In this document: piece by piece, positions 11,901 to 26,900 of the stretch
How positions within the stretch are numbered: position 1 is the stretch's first letter
Layout: each line of letters begins with the position of its first letter
Assembly (NCBI RefSeq): GCF_964355755.1
Contig: NC_092676.1
Location: forward strand, 4,386,288-4,446,287
DNA length: 60,000 bases
Direction: 5' to 3'
Origin: Antedon mediterranea
Taxonomy: Eukaryota > Echinodermata > Crinoidea > Comatulida > Antedonidae
Translations under genes and position numbers: made by a program
The notes under the pieces: model-generated
The model's database searches: none
Told to the model about the DNA's origin: nothing
Seen by the model: the letters and a program-made list of their open reading frames with translations, nothing else

Positions 11901-14900
11901 TCTGTACACAAAATGTCATGCAAATATTTTTTGATTTCTATGCACAACTTTATGGAGAACACCAATATTAGTGAGTTCTACTAGGCCCAATTTTAACTTC
12001 TCAAACCACCCAAACTGGATAGCTGAAAAGCCTAATTTCACCATAGGCACTCCAGAATTCCTCTGGATATCTGAACGTACTTTATTTTTTTCAAACCTAG
12101 CTTTAACTTATTGACAACCTAACCCCTACAATTCTCTACCTGCCTGGGACACACAGATCATGTTTTTTTTTTAATGAGGGTGATCCATCCATTTTGTCTA
12201 ATAGAAGCACAATCATGCAAGGGGATCTGAAATAAATACAGACTCTTTTTTTAACACCTTACACAAAGTTTAGATATGAATATGTAGCATGGTGGTAATT
12301 GTCTATCAACTGTTCAAATGATAACCCATGTTAAGACTTTGTTGTATTTATTTACCATATTTTCCCTACAATTTCAGTTATTTATGTAAATATGTGTTTG
12401 TATAAATATACAGTATCTAATTTTAATCGAAAGTTTAATTATATTTTTTTTTTAATGAATTACTGTATACTTTAATATATTTTTATCCCGTACACACTGT
12501 ATAATCATGAAAATATACATATTTTATTTATTAGATTATTATTATATATTTAAATAATGATTTAATTCCTCTTAAGCTCTGTCTATACTATCAAACTAGT
12601 TTGACAAAAAAAGTGTGATGTGCCCAAATATGGTAGTGATATGCTCAAATATGGTAGTGATATGACATCATCATGTCCATATATGGGCACATCATATTTT
12701 TTTGTCGCATAGTTTGATAGTGTAGACACAACTTAATGCTAATTAACAAAGGTGCTAATTTTTCACAGGCTGCTATACAATATTTAATAAGAAGAAATAT
12801 TACTTTGTCATTATAATTTTCAGGCATGCTGCCACCAACTAACTCTCCTTCACCTTCAACCAATAGCCTCATCGATCCAGGCTTAACAGCTTATAGTGCT
12901 AGGCCAATTCAAACAGGTAATAAAGGTTGCACGCTGCAAATAGCTTTTAAAAGTCTAGCTTTTTTAACAATTTATCACTTTGTATTTAGACTAACATAAC
13001 AATTTGGTACTAATCAATACTAATGTTTTATAAAGCCTAGTTTCTTTAAAGTCAATATGCTGCTGATAAAATGTTCCGTTGAATTTATCGACATATGCAG
13101 AACAGTATCATGATTTCTTAAGCGGGAAATTGAGTTTTTTTAAATCCACAAAATGGTCTCATCTTATTTTTCTCATCCCACCCCCTTCATCTCATCCCAA
13201 GAGATTTTTAATATATTTAATGAGGTTGATCCATCTAGCAATTGATGATCATTATACAATTCGGTTCATTTTGATAACCCCCTGTGTATAAATGCACGCA
13301 TAAGTAAAAATGTGTGTAACGAACAAACTTCAAAATGTCTCTGTGAAAGATCCAACATATTTTTGTCTCCAACATCAGGATTTTAAAAATTACAATTTAA
13401 ATTGATATTGACAAATTAACGGAAAATTTAGTCCTGCCAATGCCATGTGCCAGTGAACTTATTGATTTTAAGTAAAACAGGCTTAAGTTTCTATTTAAAC
13501 TCAAATAATTCAAATCAAATTTAATAACAATAATACAGGTAGGTATTTGAGTTATCAAATCATTGCTTAGTTCAGAATTGTCTCATTGCTCTTAATTTGT
13601 AATATAGTTTGTAACAAATAATAATAGAAACACAAAATACATGAATCGACCATAATACGCATGACATGATGACCATTTGCCTGATGGCAAGGAACGGGAA
13701 TGCGTTGATACATTTCGGCAGGTATTGTTATCTCCCAGAAATGTTAAGGACAGTGTTTAAATTCTGGTACCCTCTGGAATTTCCCCTGGCATGACAGTGT
13801 GCGTGACACCCAGGTACCTTGGAATTTCCCCTGGGATGACAGTTTGCGTGACACCCTGGTACCTTGGAATTTCCCATGGGATGACAGTGTGCGTGACTCC
13901 CTGGTACCTTGGAATTTCCCCTGGGATGACAGTGTGTGTGACACCCTGGTACCTTGGAATTTCCTTTGGGATGACAGTGTGCGTGACCCCTGGTACCTTG
14001 GAATTTCCCCTAGAATGACAGTGTGTGTGACACCCTGGTACCTTGGAATTTCCCCTAGAATGACAGTGTGCGTGACATCCTGGTACCTTGGAATTTCCCC
14101 TCGGATGACAGTGTGCGCGACACCTTGGTACCTTGGAATTTCCCCTGGGATGACAGTGTGCGCGACACCCATGGTACCTTGGAATTTCCTCTGGGATGAC
14201 AGTGTGCGTGACACCCTGGTACCTTGGAATTTCCCCTGGGATAATAGTGTGCGTGACACCCTGGTACCTTGGAATTTCCTCTGGAATGACAGTGTGTGTG
14301 ACACCCTGGTACCTTGAAATTTCCCCTGGGATGACAGTGTGCGTGACACCCTGGTACCTTGGAATTTCCCCTGGAATGACAGTGTGCAAGGCACCCTGGA
14401 ATGCCCCTGGCATCACCCCTGGCATCTTGTGTTTCTACTATTTTTGTTATAATATAGAATGCTTAGGAATCTGTAGAACCAAACCCTCATGTCAATAACT
14501 GTATATATTAACATAATATTTTTATGTACAAAATAATTCCAAGAAAAAACATTTCTAAACGTCAACTTCCAATTAGTTATAATGAAATAACTACTGAAGT
14601 AAACACACAAAATTACTGCAGTAATCATTTCATTATAATTGATAAGAAATTAACCTACAAACCAGCATGAGTATCCAACATTTTTGAGATGACCTTTGAC
14701 CCCAAGTAAGTGTCGTATGCTTGTTATTGTTTTGTATCACTGTGCATTTTTTCCTTCATTTTGCCATTCATTGTTAGGGGTCATGCAAACTCAAGTAGGG
14801 GCTAACTTTGATCAAGCCTTTGGTACGGCATCTACCAAAACGTCAGGTAGGTTCATGCAATGGGTATTAATACCCAAAGAAGGGGTGCAATCTAGAAGTA

Positions 14901-17900
14901 GTGGTACAATCTAGAATTAGGATACTAACTTGAAGAACGGATATAGCAAAGGGGAAAAGGTCATTCCGAAATTCTAGAAACAGATCGAAAGCCCTTTTGT
15001 TTCATAAGAGTTCATATTATTAATACCAATTTTTCATTCACTAACATTTTATTTTTTTAATTCAAGTTCAACTTTAAAATGAGATTTTTTTTTTTTTAAA
15101 GCAATTCAAAGAACGGGTCATTCTAAAGAAAAAAATTATTACTTAAACTAATGATGTTACTGTATTGCCAAACAAATGCATTTTACTTTAAAGGCCAAAG
15201 CTTGAGTAGCAAAAGCTGATTTATTTTGATCTTTTTTTGTCACATTTTATTGTTTATTTTATGTGTGACATGAGTGACAAATAAAGTATTTACACACATG
15301 TATCATTTCTTACATTGAATCCAATACAAATTTCAATTTCTGCCATGTTATCTTATTCAAATTCAAAATTTATTCACCTCCCTTTGGAGAAACATATAAA
15401 AAACTGTCCAATAAAACACATCAAAATGAAGATTCACACGAATCAAAAGATTAAAATGGTTAAATAAAGTGTAAAAATCATTGTGAAAATTTGATGAATT
15501 TTAGCAATTTTTAATAACATTTTTAGTTCATTTAGTGTTTATTGTGTATTGTGTGTACAATGTTAAAGATGTATTGTCCCTTTGACTAATTCCAAAAAAA
15601 TAAAAAATAATAGATTTCGAAAAAAGGTGGGTCATTTTGAAGTATCATAATAATTATTAACTATCACCAAATATTTTTCGAAAAAAAAAAAAAATTTAAC
15701 TGAAATACAGACGTTTTTTTGTTTAAAAAATTACTTTGACTTCCAGTCAAAGTTTTCAATCAAAACATATCCCATAATGAAACGCGCCTGTTTGGCTACT
15801 CTGTATGCATAATCATAAAACTTCCTCATGATCTGTGTGAAAATACCTTCTTAACCGTGACAAGTTGTAAACAATCCTAATTTAGCATATGCATAATGCG
15901 TACTCATGGTTTGAAATCTTTGTTTACTTTCGCTCGTGACGATTTTCCAGATGAAATGTAATCAAACTAATTTACCTGTTAATTACGTAAACTTGTTGTT
16001 TTTGGCTCAAATTTTCGACTTAAAGTGAATAACTTTAATATTAATTTGATATGGCCACTTTAAATTTAGAATATTTTGACCTTCATTTTTTTGTGTTTCA
16101 AGGGACAATACATCTTTAAGCATTCATGCGTTATTAATTTTCCAGGCATGCATAATCAATTTACATTAGAGAGATTATTTACATCTAATGTACTGCATTA
16201 TTTGCTGCCCTCTCTTGTTTGATTACCCAAGTTAAGCCTGTGTGAGGGCAGTATAATTGTCAAAACCTTCTAACCATTTCAAGATCTTGTCTCGTGTTTA
16301 ATTTCCCAGGCATGCAAAATCAATTTACGTTGTGTATTAGAGATAATAGTATATGATTATCTTTAATCCTCTATCTCAAATGTACTATGTATGTGCTGCC
16401 CTCTGTTGTTATTTTTTGCCTGTGAGCTTGCAGTATATTAAACTAGATATTAAAATGTATTATGAATATTATTACGAGCACTGTGTTATAATAAGTATAA
16501 TGCTGTCTGAAAACTAATATAATAATTAACAAAATAAAAAATGAATTCATATTGATAAATTTCAGGCGGAGCTGAATTACTCGGAGAGGTTATGCAGCCA
16601 ATGAACAAGAGAATAGAACCAACACCCCCCGCAGAAAATCTTGTTTCAAATGGAACAAGCAAGGATATTGATAGCACATTGGCACATCTAGCCACTAATC
16701 TAAATATGAAAGGAGGAACACCGAAAAAGTAATTATATATGACCTTTGACTCTTAATTTCAAATTCAGATATTTACACCTCTTAGAAATGTGTATACTCT
16801 ACACTTATATTTGTTTTATTTCAACATTATTTTACGAGGGTGGTCCATCCAGCCGAAGCTGATCATTAGGGACCCTCACAAAAATACAATATGACAAGAC
16901 ATAAACATGTAACAATTCTCACTGATTGTAAACAATTAAATTAAAATTAGAATTTATAAAGATAAACAAAATCAAATAATGCACAATTTGCATAAATGTA
17001 AAATTAGTAATTAAATAAAATAAAATAATGTATTGTATTAATGTATATTTTAACTTCTCTTCCCAATCTTCTCCCACACCCCCTCCTCATCCTATCCAAG
17101 CAATCTCACTGTACTTTGTGTCTACAAGGACTTAATATTATATACTTCTCTTCCCCATCTTCTCCCACACCCCCTCCTCATCCTATCCAAGCAATCTCAC
17201 TGTACTTTGTGTCTACAAGGACTTAATATTATAACTTCTCTTCCCCATCTTCTCCCACACCCCCTCCTCATCTTCTCCCACACCCCCTCCTCATCCTATC
17301 CAAGCAATCTCACTGTACTTTGTGTCTACAAGGACTTAATATTATATACTTCTCTTTCCCATCTTCTCCCACACCCCCTCCTCATCCTATCCAAGCAATC
17401 TCACTGTACTTTGTGTCTACAAGGACTTAATATTATATACTTCTCTTCCCCATCTTCTCCCACACCCCCTCCTCATCCTATCCAAGCAATCTCACGGTAC
17501 TTTGTGTCTACAAGGACTTAATATTATAACTTCTCTTCCCCATCTTCTCCCACACCCCCTTCTCATCCTATCCAAGCAATCTCACTGTACTTTGTGTCTA
17601 CAAGGACTTAATATTATAACTTCTCTTCCCCATCTTCTCCCACACCCCCTCCTCCCACACCCTCTCCTCATCCTATCCAAGCAATCTCACTTATGCTATA
17701 TTTCTTTCTATCTATCTAATGTTAGTTTCATTATGATGCATGACTTATTTCATGGAAAACGTAAAGAATTACTAATAATGAATATTTTAGTGGTAATTGT
17801 TTCTCAACATTGATAAGAAATTGAGAATTGAGATTGACGATTAAATTTTGTACATACGGATTTAAATCTGATTGGTTATTTGGTTGTTGGACAAAATTGT

Positions 17901-20900
17901 AGACAGTTGATTGGTTGGCTTAATAATAGGCAGTTGATTGGCTGGTAGATTGAAACAAGTAAAAGATAGTTGATTGAAAGATGGACAAAATTTAAATAGA
18001 CAATTGATTCGTTGACTAATGTGTAAAGAGCCAAATAGAGGACAAAACTTAAAAGAGAGTTTATTGGCTAGTTGATCAAAAAAGTTGTAGGTACTTCATT
18101 GGAAGATAGACGCATATTTGACAAAATTAAAGATGTTTGATTGGCTGGTTCATTGTAATCGTTCTATCTTTGTTCATGCAACATCTAGTATAACTATAAG
18201 AACATTATTTACTTTTGGAAAATATATTTTAGAAAAATAATATATAAAACAATAAAAACATCATCTAATTTATTGATATATATCATGAAATATATTGTCC
18301 TCCATAAAAAATATTTTTTTAACATTTTTGTATAGAATAGAATATGTAGAATATGCCATTTTAATGTCACATAATAGTCGGATTGAAACAACATTTATTT
18401 ACCAGAAAAAAATGTAATTTAATGCCAAAAATAGTCAAATTTGCTGAATTTTTTGGTTGAATTTATTTTGTTATTTTACAAGTGAAAACATTTTTTCAGT
18501 TCTTTTTCCCAATGGAAGTAATTAACTTTATTAAAACTACAAATACAAAATAAATTCTTCAAAGTCTGATTTTATTAATCTTAATTTTTCATAATTTTGG
18601 GGGACAATAAATGTTTACTGATAATTTTCAGAGCCGATCACCAATGGACCAAAAACCCTTCCAAGAATATGAAGACAGGTGGCGCTAATTGGGCCCCACA
18701 ACAGACGACGTCAACAACGACATGGCCACAAGGACAACAATATATGGTAAGATATAAATATAAGATCATATATTTTAGTATTACTGTTAAGCGTTTTACA
18801 GCATTTATGAAAGTCAATGTTCTAAAGATTGACGATTATGTTTTGTATCTGTACATACTGTATTGAATTGTTATTGGTTGATTGGTTGTCCGACAAAATC
18901 GTAAACAGTTGATTGGTTGACAAAATTACAGACAATTGATTGGCTGATTTGATTGAATCAAGTTATAGTTTCATAGTCACACTGCTGATTGGTTGACAAA
19001 AGTATGAAGAGCTAATTGTGTAACAAAGTTAACGACAGTTGATTGGCCGGTTGAAACACAAAATCATAGACTTTTGATTGGTTGATAACATTGTAGACAG
19101 TTGATTGGCTAAATAGACAAGGCAGTTAATTTTGAAACAAGTCAAAGAAAGTTGATTGTCTGGTTGATTGAAACAAGTCAAAGAAAGTTGATTGTCTGGT
19201 TGATTGAAACAAGTCAAAGAAAGTTGATTGGCTGGTTGATTGAAACAAGTCAAAGAAAGTTGATTGTCTGGTTGATTGAAACAAGTCAAAGAAAGTTGAT
19301 TGGCTGGTTGATTGAAACAAGTCAAAGAAAGTTGATTGTCTGGTTGATTGAAACAAGTCAAAGAAAGTTGATTGGCTGGTTGATTGAAACAAGTCAAAGA
19401 AAGTTGATTGGCTGGTTGATTGAAACAAGTCAAAGAAAGTTGATTGTCTGGTTGATTGAAACAAGTCAAAGAAAGTTGATTGGCTGGTTGATTGAAACAA
19501 GTCAAAGAAAGTTGATTGGCTGGTTGATTGAAACAAGTCAAAGAAAGTTGATTGGCTGGTTGATTGAAACAAGTCAAAGAAAGTTGATTGGCTGGTTGAT
19601 TGAAACAAGTCAAAGAAAGTTGATTGGCTGGTTGATTGAAACAAGTCAAAGAAAGTTGATTGTCTGGTTGATTGAAACAAGTCAAAGAAAGTTGATTGGC
19701 TGGTTGATTGAAACAAGTCAAAGAAAGTTGATTGTCTGGTTGATTGAAACAAGTCAAAGAAAGTTGATTGGCTGGTTGATTGAAACAAGTCAAAGAAAGT
19801 TGATTGGCTGGTTGATTGAAACAAGTCAAAGAAAGTTGATTGGCTGGTTGATTGAAACAAGTCAAAGAAAGTTGATTGGCTGGTTGATTGAAACAAGTCA
19901 AAGAAAGTTGATTGGCTGGTTGATTGAAACAAGTCAAAGAAAGTTGATTGGCTGGTTGATTGAAACAAGTCAAAGAAAGTTGATTGTCTGGTTGATTGAA
20001 ACAAGTCAAAGAAAGTTGATTGTCTGGTTGATTGAAACAAGTCAAAGAAAGTTGATTGTCTGGTTGATTGAAACAAGTCAAAGAAAGTTGATTGTCTGGT
20101 ATATTGAAACAAGTCAAAGAAAGTTGATTGGCTGGTTGATTGAAACAAGTCAAAGAAAGTTGATTGTCTGGTTGATTGAAACAAGTCAAAGAAAGTTGAT
20201 TGTCTGGTTGATTGAAACAAGTCAAAGAAAGTTGATTGGCTGGTTGATTGAAACAAGTCAAAGAAAGTTGATTGTCTGGTATATTGAAACAAGTCAAAGA
20301 AAGTTGATTGGCTGGTTGATTGAAACAAGTCAAAGAAAGTTGATTGTCTGGTTGATTGAAACAAGTCAAAGAAAGTTGATTGTCTGGTTGATTGAAACAA
20401 TTCAAAGAAAGTTGATTGTCTGGTTGATTGAAACAAGTCAAAGAAAGTTGATTGTCTGGTTGATTGAAACAAGTCAAAGAAAGTTGATTGGCTGGTTGAT
20501 TGAAACAAGTCAAAGAAAGTTGATTGTCTGGTTGATTGAAACAAGTCAAAGAAAGTTGATTGTCTGGTTGATTGAAACAAGTCAAAGAAAGTTGATTGGC
20601 TGGTTGATTGAAACAAGTCAAAGAAAGTTGATTGTCTGGTTGATTGAAACAAGTCAAAGAAAGTTGATTGTCTGGTTGATTGAAACAAGTCAAAGAAAGT
20701 TGATTGGCTGGTTGATTGAAACAAGTCAAAGAAAGTTGATTGTCTGGTTGATTGAAACAAGTCAAAGAAAGTTGATTGTCTGGTTGATTGAAACAAGTCA
20801 AAGAAAGTTGATTGGCTGGTTGATTGAAACAAGTCAAAGAAAGTTGATTGTCTGGTTGATTGAAACAAGTCAAAGAAAGTTGATTGGCTGGTTGATTGAA

Positions 20901-23900
20901 ACAAGTCAAAGAAAGTTGATTGGCTGTAATTATACACAGTCGACAATACATCATGTACTATTGAATTGTTAATATGTTTTTTCAAAATGTTGTTTTCTTC
21001 CTATTTTCAATGCTTATCACAGGAGGTACAGTAATATTATGGTTTGAAAACTAATTTACTCTTTAATCTAGTGTGTGACAATGTTTGTAGATAATTTGGG
21101 AGAATATAAATATAGGGGAGTCCTTTTATTATATAACCGCATCATCAGTAGGCCCATCATCAACATCTTTAGCTTTATTGTAATCATATCGTTAATGTCA
21201 TCATCAGTATTGTCATCATCATCACCATCATTGTCACCATGATCATCATCATCGTCATCGTTATTGTCGTCGTCATCATCATCTCCTTCATCATCATCAT
21301 CATCATCATCATCACCATTATCATCATCTTTATCATCATTATCATCACCATCATCTTTATCATCATCTTAATCATCTTCATCTTTTTCATCATCATCATA
21401 TTCATCATCATTATCACCATCATCATTATCACCATCACCATCATCATCACCATCATCTTCATCAAATAACATCATCTGACATTGTTTTGCCATTAAAGTG
21501 GAGGTGCTCTAAAAAAATTTCACATTTTTATTTTATTCAGTTTATAATAAAGATTCTGTAAATCAGACTAGGCCTAGCCCTAAGCAACAGAGAGACGAAT
21601 GGAGATTAACCTCACTTGATTGATATCTCTATGTGACTTGTTATGACACTATATACCATACAGTGCTTCATTTTGAAGCTAAGATTAGACTCAAAAAGTA
21701 ATAACAAAAGGCAAGACAATAATAAGTGTTCGTTGGATCGGATCGGACGTGGATGGATGTCTATTATTATGAGCAGGGAGGAGACGGAAATGATACACGT
21801 GTAGTTAGCGCGTCTCGTCAGCTCGAGCGATCCGAGAGATAAAGAGACGTGACGTAACATAACTAGGTAACGTGACCTCAACTAAGGTCATTACCTAACT
21901 GCTGAAAAAAATATACAGCGATTTTTCGATATTTAAAAAAAAAAAATTTTTTTTCTGATTTCTCAGAAACTGCTTATTTTGATATGATTGTTTACGTTTG
22001 TACATACTAATATTAATATACTGAATTAAATAACAGAAGGAAAAGCCCTGAGTACACCTCCACTTTAATATCATCCTTACACCTAAAATGTCATGATTTC
22101 ATTAATAACATCATCATCATCATCATCTAATATTATCACCAATATTGTCATTATTCTTGCAATATATTTCCATCATCTTATTAATATTGTCATTATGTTG
22201 TCATCATCCTTCCTATTATTTATGACATCATAATTCATTTAGAATCATTATCAATATTGTCAGTAGTAAACAGCATGGTTCATAGCCAATGTACTTTGTA
22301 CCATTTTGTGTCAATAAGCATGTTACATCTGATGGTTTAAACTGTGTAAATATTGTAATTTTTACATTACACAATAATTAGAAATACTGTAAAAGTATTT
22401 TGTTCAGTGAAATTCTGAGTAGGATTTAATTATGAACATTATTGCCATATTTGGCTAATTACAAATACTATATATTATCATTTTTTGATAACCCGTATCG
22501 CCCTAATTATATAAAAACACTATACCATTTGAATAAACTTAGTATATCCCACAAGGCCCCACCACAGAAGAAAGCTGAAAACATTATTGTATTATATACA
22601 GTAGTCAAATACATGATTGCTAAACAAAAAAATAAATTATATATTATTTTTTAATTTGTAGCAACATACTAGAAACTTTTATGTACAACTTGCACCATTT
22701 ATTTTTATTTATTTAATTTTATTTTTATTCAAATTATCACACAGGCACAAAAATAGAAAAACATAAAATAAACCATGGCATTAAACTTAGCACTAACAAA
22801 TTATATTTTTGTATGTACAGTACTATAAACTCTTTACAACTGCATGTTTCAATATTATTATTTTTCTTTATGTTCTTCTTGTAATTTAGTATACCTTACA
22901 TCTGTTATCCATCACTACATATAAACATATGTTAGTAAGTTAGTTATTTTTTGTAAAATTCTGCATGAGTTCCACTTACATGTAATCCTGTTTTATTTAC
23001 CTTTGACATTCTTAAAGGAGGGAATCCAGTCTCAACCACCCAAGCCGGTAAGTAGACACACACATGGCCACTCTTCATACGGACCTCTTACTCATCTTCG
23101 GGTTTTGACAAATTATAATGTTTCGTTTTCGGCATGCATGATGTACGAGATTTATTAGTTTTGATAACGTCACGGTGAGAAATTCATATTAATGGAATCA
23201 GATAGAATAGAAAACATCACATCATCATCAATGTATTTACTGTAGTTTAATCATGACAACTGGTTGGGTATTGTAGTTGGTTTATAATTAATTCACTATA
23301 CTGGCTTTGGTATAGCACTCTATCCAATAAAGTATAACATACTGGTAACATACTGAACTCCTATCTCATAAAGGGTAACATACTGAACTCCTATCTCATA
23401 ATGGGTAACATACTGAACTCCTATCTAATAATGGGTAACATTAACCGCTTAAAATAATCTTTGTAACATCACCTATTTAGGAGATAATTTCCCATTAAAA
23501 TGAACTAGAAGCGATATGTGTGCTAACATGAGGGCCGTATTAAGGGTAAACTTTTGTTTGGTCCTGGAGTTGTCATATTAATACAGGTTGTACTGTATGA
23601 ACATTTAATATACTTTATAACAGTGTGATCAATGATTATTAATAACATTAACATGTTTCATAATGGTGTTGAATATAAATTTACAAAAAACATATTGATA
23701 ACATTAGTTTTAGTCATCTTATAATATATTCTAATATCATTTATACAAAATACATAATATTTTAGACTATAATTATTTTAATATGTTTCATTTGTAATAT
23801 GCTACCATTGAGATCAGTGCTACTAAATCAACAGACATTTAGTATATGTTATATATGTATGTGACCCCTTCATTCAGAGATGATGTCATGGTGACCTCTC

Positions 23901-26900
23901 CCCCCCCCCCATCCAAAAAAAACCCCTCTATTACTGAATAGTGTTCTATTCTCTATAGTTTAATGCAGGCTTTTTATTGGCTTACATATCAAATTAATAG
24001 CAGAAAATATTTTAAACCTTCATTACATTTACTAAATATATATTTCTTCCCGTCGTCTTGTGTGGTTAAGGACTGTAAACTGTAGGTCAAATCTACACAA
24101 AAATGCTTGTGTACACTTTAAAGAACTTAGTACATCTTTCGAGACGAGTAGGGGGTCACCCCGGTGTACTAGTTCACACTCAGCCACTGTGAGTAGGCTA
24201 CCCAGTGTACTAGTACATCACAGCCACTGTGAGTAGGCTACTGGTCCCTCTAGGAGAACAGTCCTTGATTAAAGAGGTCACTTAGAGGTCACACAGTATA
24301 AAGAAGAAACAAAAACTGGTTTTAATAACAAAATGTTAAAAATCAAACAATATATCTGTATACCATATCTATACAACTGTTTATGGTTCTAGATTTGTAT
24401 TTCCAGTACTTTGTTCTTGATGTTTCTATTAAAGAAACTAGACCTGCAATTTTTGACGTTTTCTAAAAATAATATATAACTATTATTTTTAAAAACATTA
24501 AACCAGGTCATTTCTTTTCTTAAATGTGCGTTCTACAGTTAATTGTGATAAAAAGAGAAAAACAATGCACTACCTATAAGTAGCTCGGGTCGTAAGTTCT
24601 CTTGTGTAGACGTGTAGGCCTAGCTTAGTTAGGCTTAGATTTGTAGGCCTAGCTGGTAAAGATCGGTAATGTACGAACATTGCTCGCTAGCTATAGCAGT
24701 CTGAGAATCTAATTTTCAAATTTACGTTGTTTTATTTTGATCAAATAAACTACTAGACTTTGTTTGAAATTTAAAGTTCAGATCTTGATGTGGCTTGCTT
24801 TGATTGCTATCACAGCAACGGATGTGTATCATATCGCTAAAAGCAACTATAAATAATTTATGCAGCTACCAGGAAAGTGTTTGTTAATTCATATTAATCA
24901 AAGTACTGCAATGAAGATACTGTTAGGATAATAATTATGAATTATGATATGTTAATTTAACAATGGAATAATTATAATAATTCAAAAGTTTTTATTCATT
25001 ATTTATTATTATTATTATTATAGTTTGTCAATACCAATAACAAAACTAAATTAAACAATATTTATATTATTAAAATTCTTATTTTTACCAACCGACTTGT
25101 GTAAATGTAAAATGCAATTTAGGCTACAATTTTTTTGTACTGTATTTAAAGATGTGTTGTCCCTGAAAAATATGAAAAATAACGATTTAAAATATCAGAC
25201 TTTTATTAGGCCATTTTACAAATTACAGTTTTAATGAAGTTATTCAATTCCATTTAAAACAAAACAAAAACAGACTATATTTTTAAAGATATCATTAAAA
25301 GGTTTTGTTGAATCAAATCTTCCAAACATTATTAAATCAACTTTAGAAAGTTTCATTACAAATGATAACGTGTCAGAAATCTTGTAGTTAGTTAGGAATG
25401 TAATGACATAATAGAGTAAAAAAAGCCTAAATAATAATCATAAAGTATAGGTTTAGGCCTAAAAGCTATTTCTACTAGGATGTAACGCAAGAATGTGAGT
25501 GAGTTGACCAATCACAAGCGACAGTTAGGATGATCCATCGCGTCGTGATTGGTCAAATTACATATGTTGTGCTCACGTCCTGCGTTCCATCCAAGTAGGA
25601 ACCAAGTGTATGATATTAATATTAATAATAATTCAAAATTATTGTTCAATTTTGCATTAAGGGTTTTATTTTAGGATTTTAGCATATCACTTTTAAACCT
25701 TTTTGTATTTGCAACAATTTCTATTTTTTCCTTGTGTTTTTTAACTTCTAGTACATTGTATGGTATATTGTATCAACTGCACATATATTAGATTGTGTGT
25801 TTATTTTTGTGCTATAATTATGATTTTTTTTTTAATATAATTTATTTTTCTTTTTTTTTTTAATTTCTTTTCTAATGGTCTTTTAAGAATGTTTATAAGT
25901 GTTTAGTTGTCAAATATTTAAATTTCTTTGATGTGACAGGGATGGGTGGGTGAAAACATTCTAAAATAGTATTATTTGTGTGCCTCTCTTGTTGAGAAAT
26001 GGATTCTTTGCAGCTGTGCAAACTACTTTAATTATTACCTCTATATAGTGCATGGAAGGGATGGACCTATTCTCATTCCTCAGCAATATCTGCACATATT
26101 GTGTATAAATAATAATAATCATTTTTTCAGTTATTGTGTGTGATCATATTAATTTTATATCGAATATAATAATTTGTTAAGCCTTGAAAATAATCCTTTT
26201 TTTTTACTGTACTTTTAATCTTTCTTTTGTAATATTGAATATAAATAAATTGATGTTAATATTAGTTCAAAGAAGTGATAACTATGATTTTAGTGAAATA
26301 TTCAAGCATATTCAATTGCTTGTTTTTTACATTTTGTAGATGAAAATCCAGTACTGAATAAGATAAGGCAATATGATATAATGATAATATTACTAAAAAT
26401 TATTTTTAAATTAATATTTTAATGTTTACTAAACCATTTAACATCATGTAAAATAAATTACAAGTCATCTACCACAAAAACTACTTTATATTCTACTAGT
26501 GCTTCTATTGTTACAATTACTTTCAGTTTGTTTTTTAAACAAAATTAGTTTACTAGTATTTGGTACGTTCCATTGTTGTTGCAGGGAGGTCAGCCAGCTG
26601 ATTGGAGATCGGGAGCTTTTTCTGGACAGTTTGTGGCACCTAATCAACAAATGGTATGTCTCCTAAATAATGTCTAAATTCACAGTTTTGTAGATATAAC
26701 AAAATAATAATAATTAATATATATCTTATTTCCTATATTCCTTTTGTCATGTAAACGTATTTGTACAATAAAGTTAAAATGATTCAAAAGCCTCCCTTCA
26801 TTTGTTATTGAATAAAGTTTGACAATACCAATCAATTCAACATAACAAAATAGATCAATTTATACAAATAGTGTTCATGATTTTAAAGTTATGTTGACAC

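Larger units (their letters stand above)
11424..12823 (+). other. Intron with 33-bp repeats and a MITE
   Basis: Holds about five copies of a 33-bp unit (11450-11640) right after the donor, and family A MITE copy 5 (12571-12736). The stretch 11700-12570 shows only AT-rich sequence. Confidence 0.8.
18747..23017 (+). other. 4.3 kb intron with a 36-bp satellite, (CAT)n and a MITE
   Basis: Degenerate 36-bp-type sequence (18865-19130) leads into a homogeneous array to 20925. A CAT/ATC repeat (21190-21470) and a TTAA-bordered MITE (21493-22070) follow. The rest, 22080-23000, is AT-rich with nothing recognised. Confidence 0.85.
23048..26584 (+). other. 3.5 kb intron with a partial SINE and a palindromic element
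   Basis: Contains four imperfect copies of a 30-bp unit (GGGTAACATACTGAACTCCT…, about 23336-23445), a SINE lacking most of its head (24057-24310) and an inverted-repeat element (25470-25604). The remainder is AT-rich. Confidence 0.75.

Noticed and set aside
13744-14498. Repetitive frames of 170-220 codons
   Set aside because: Shadow of the 45-bp minisatellite, open on both strands at once.
19029-20985. Open frames of more than 600 codons on both strands
   Set aside because: They are the 36-bp array read in three frames; the period is divisible by 3 and no unit has a stop. No domain, codon bias or splice structure supports a protein.
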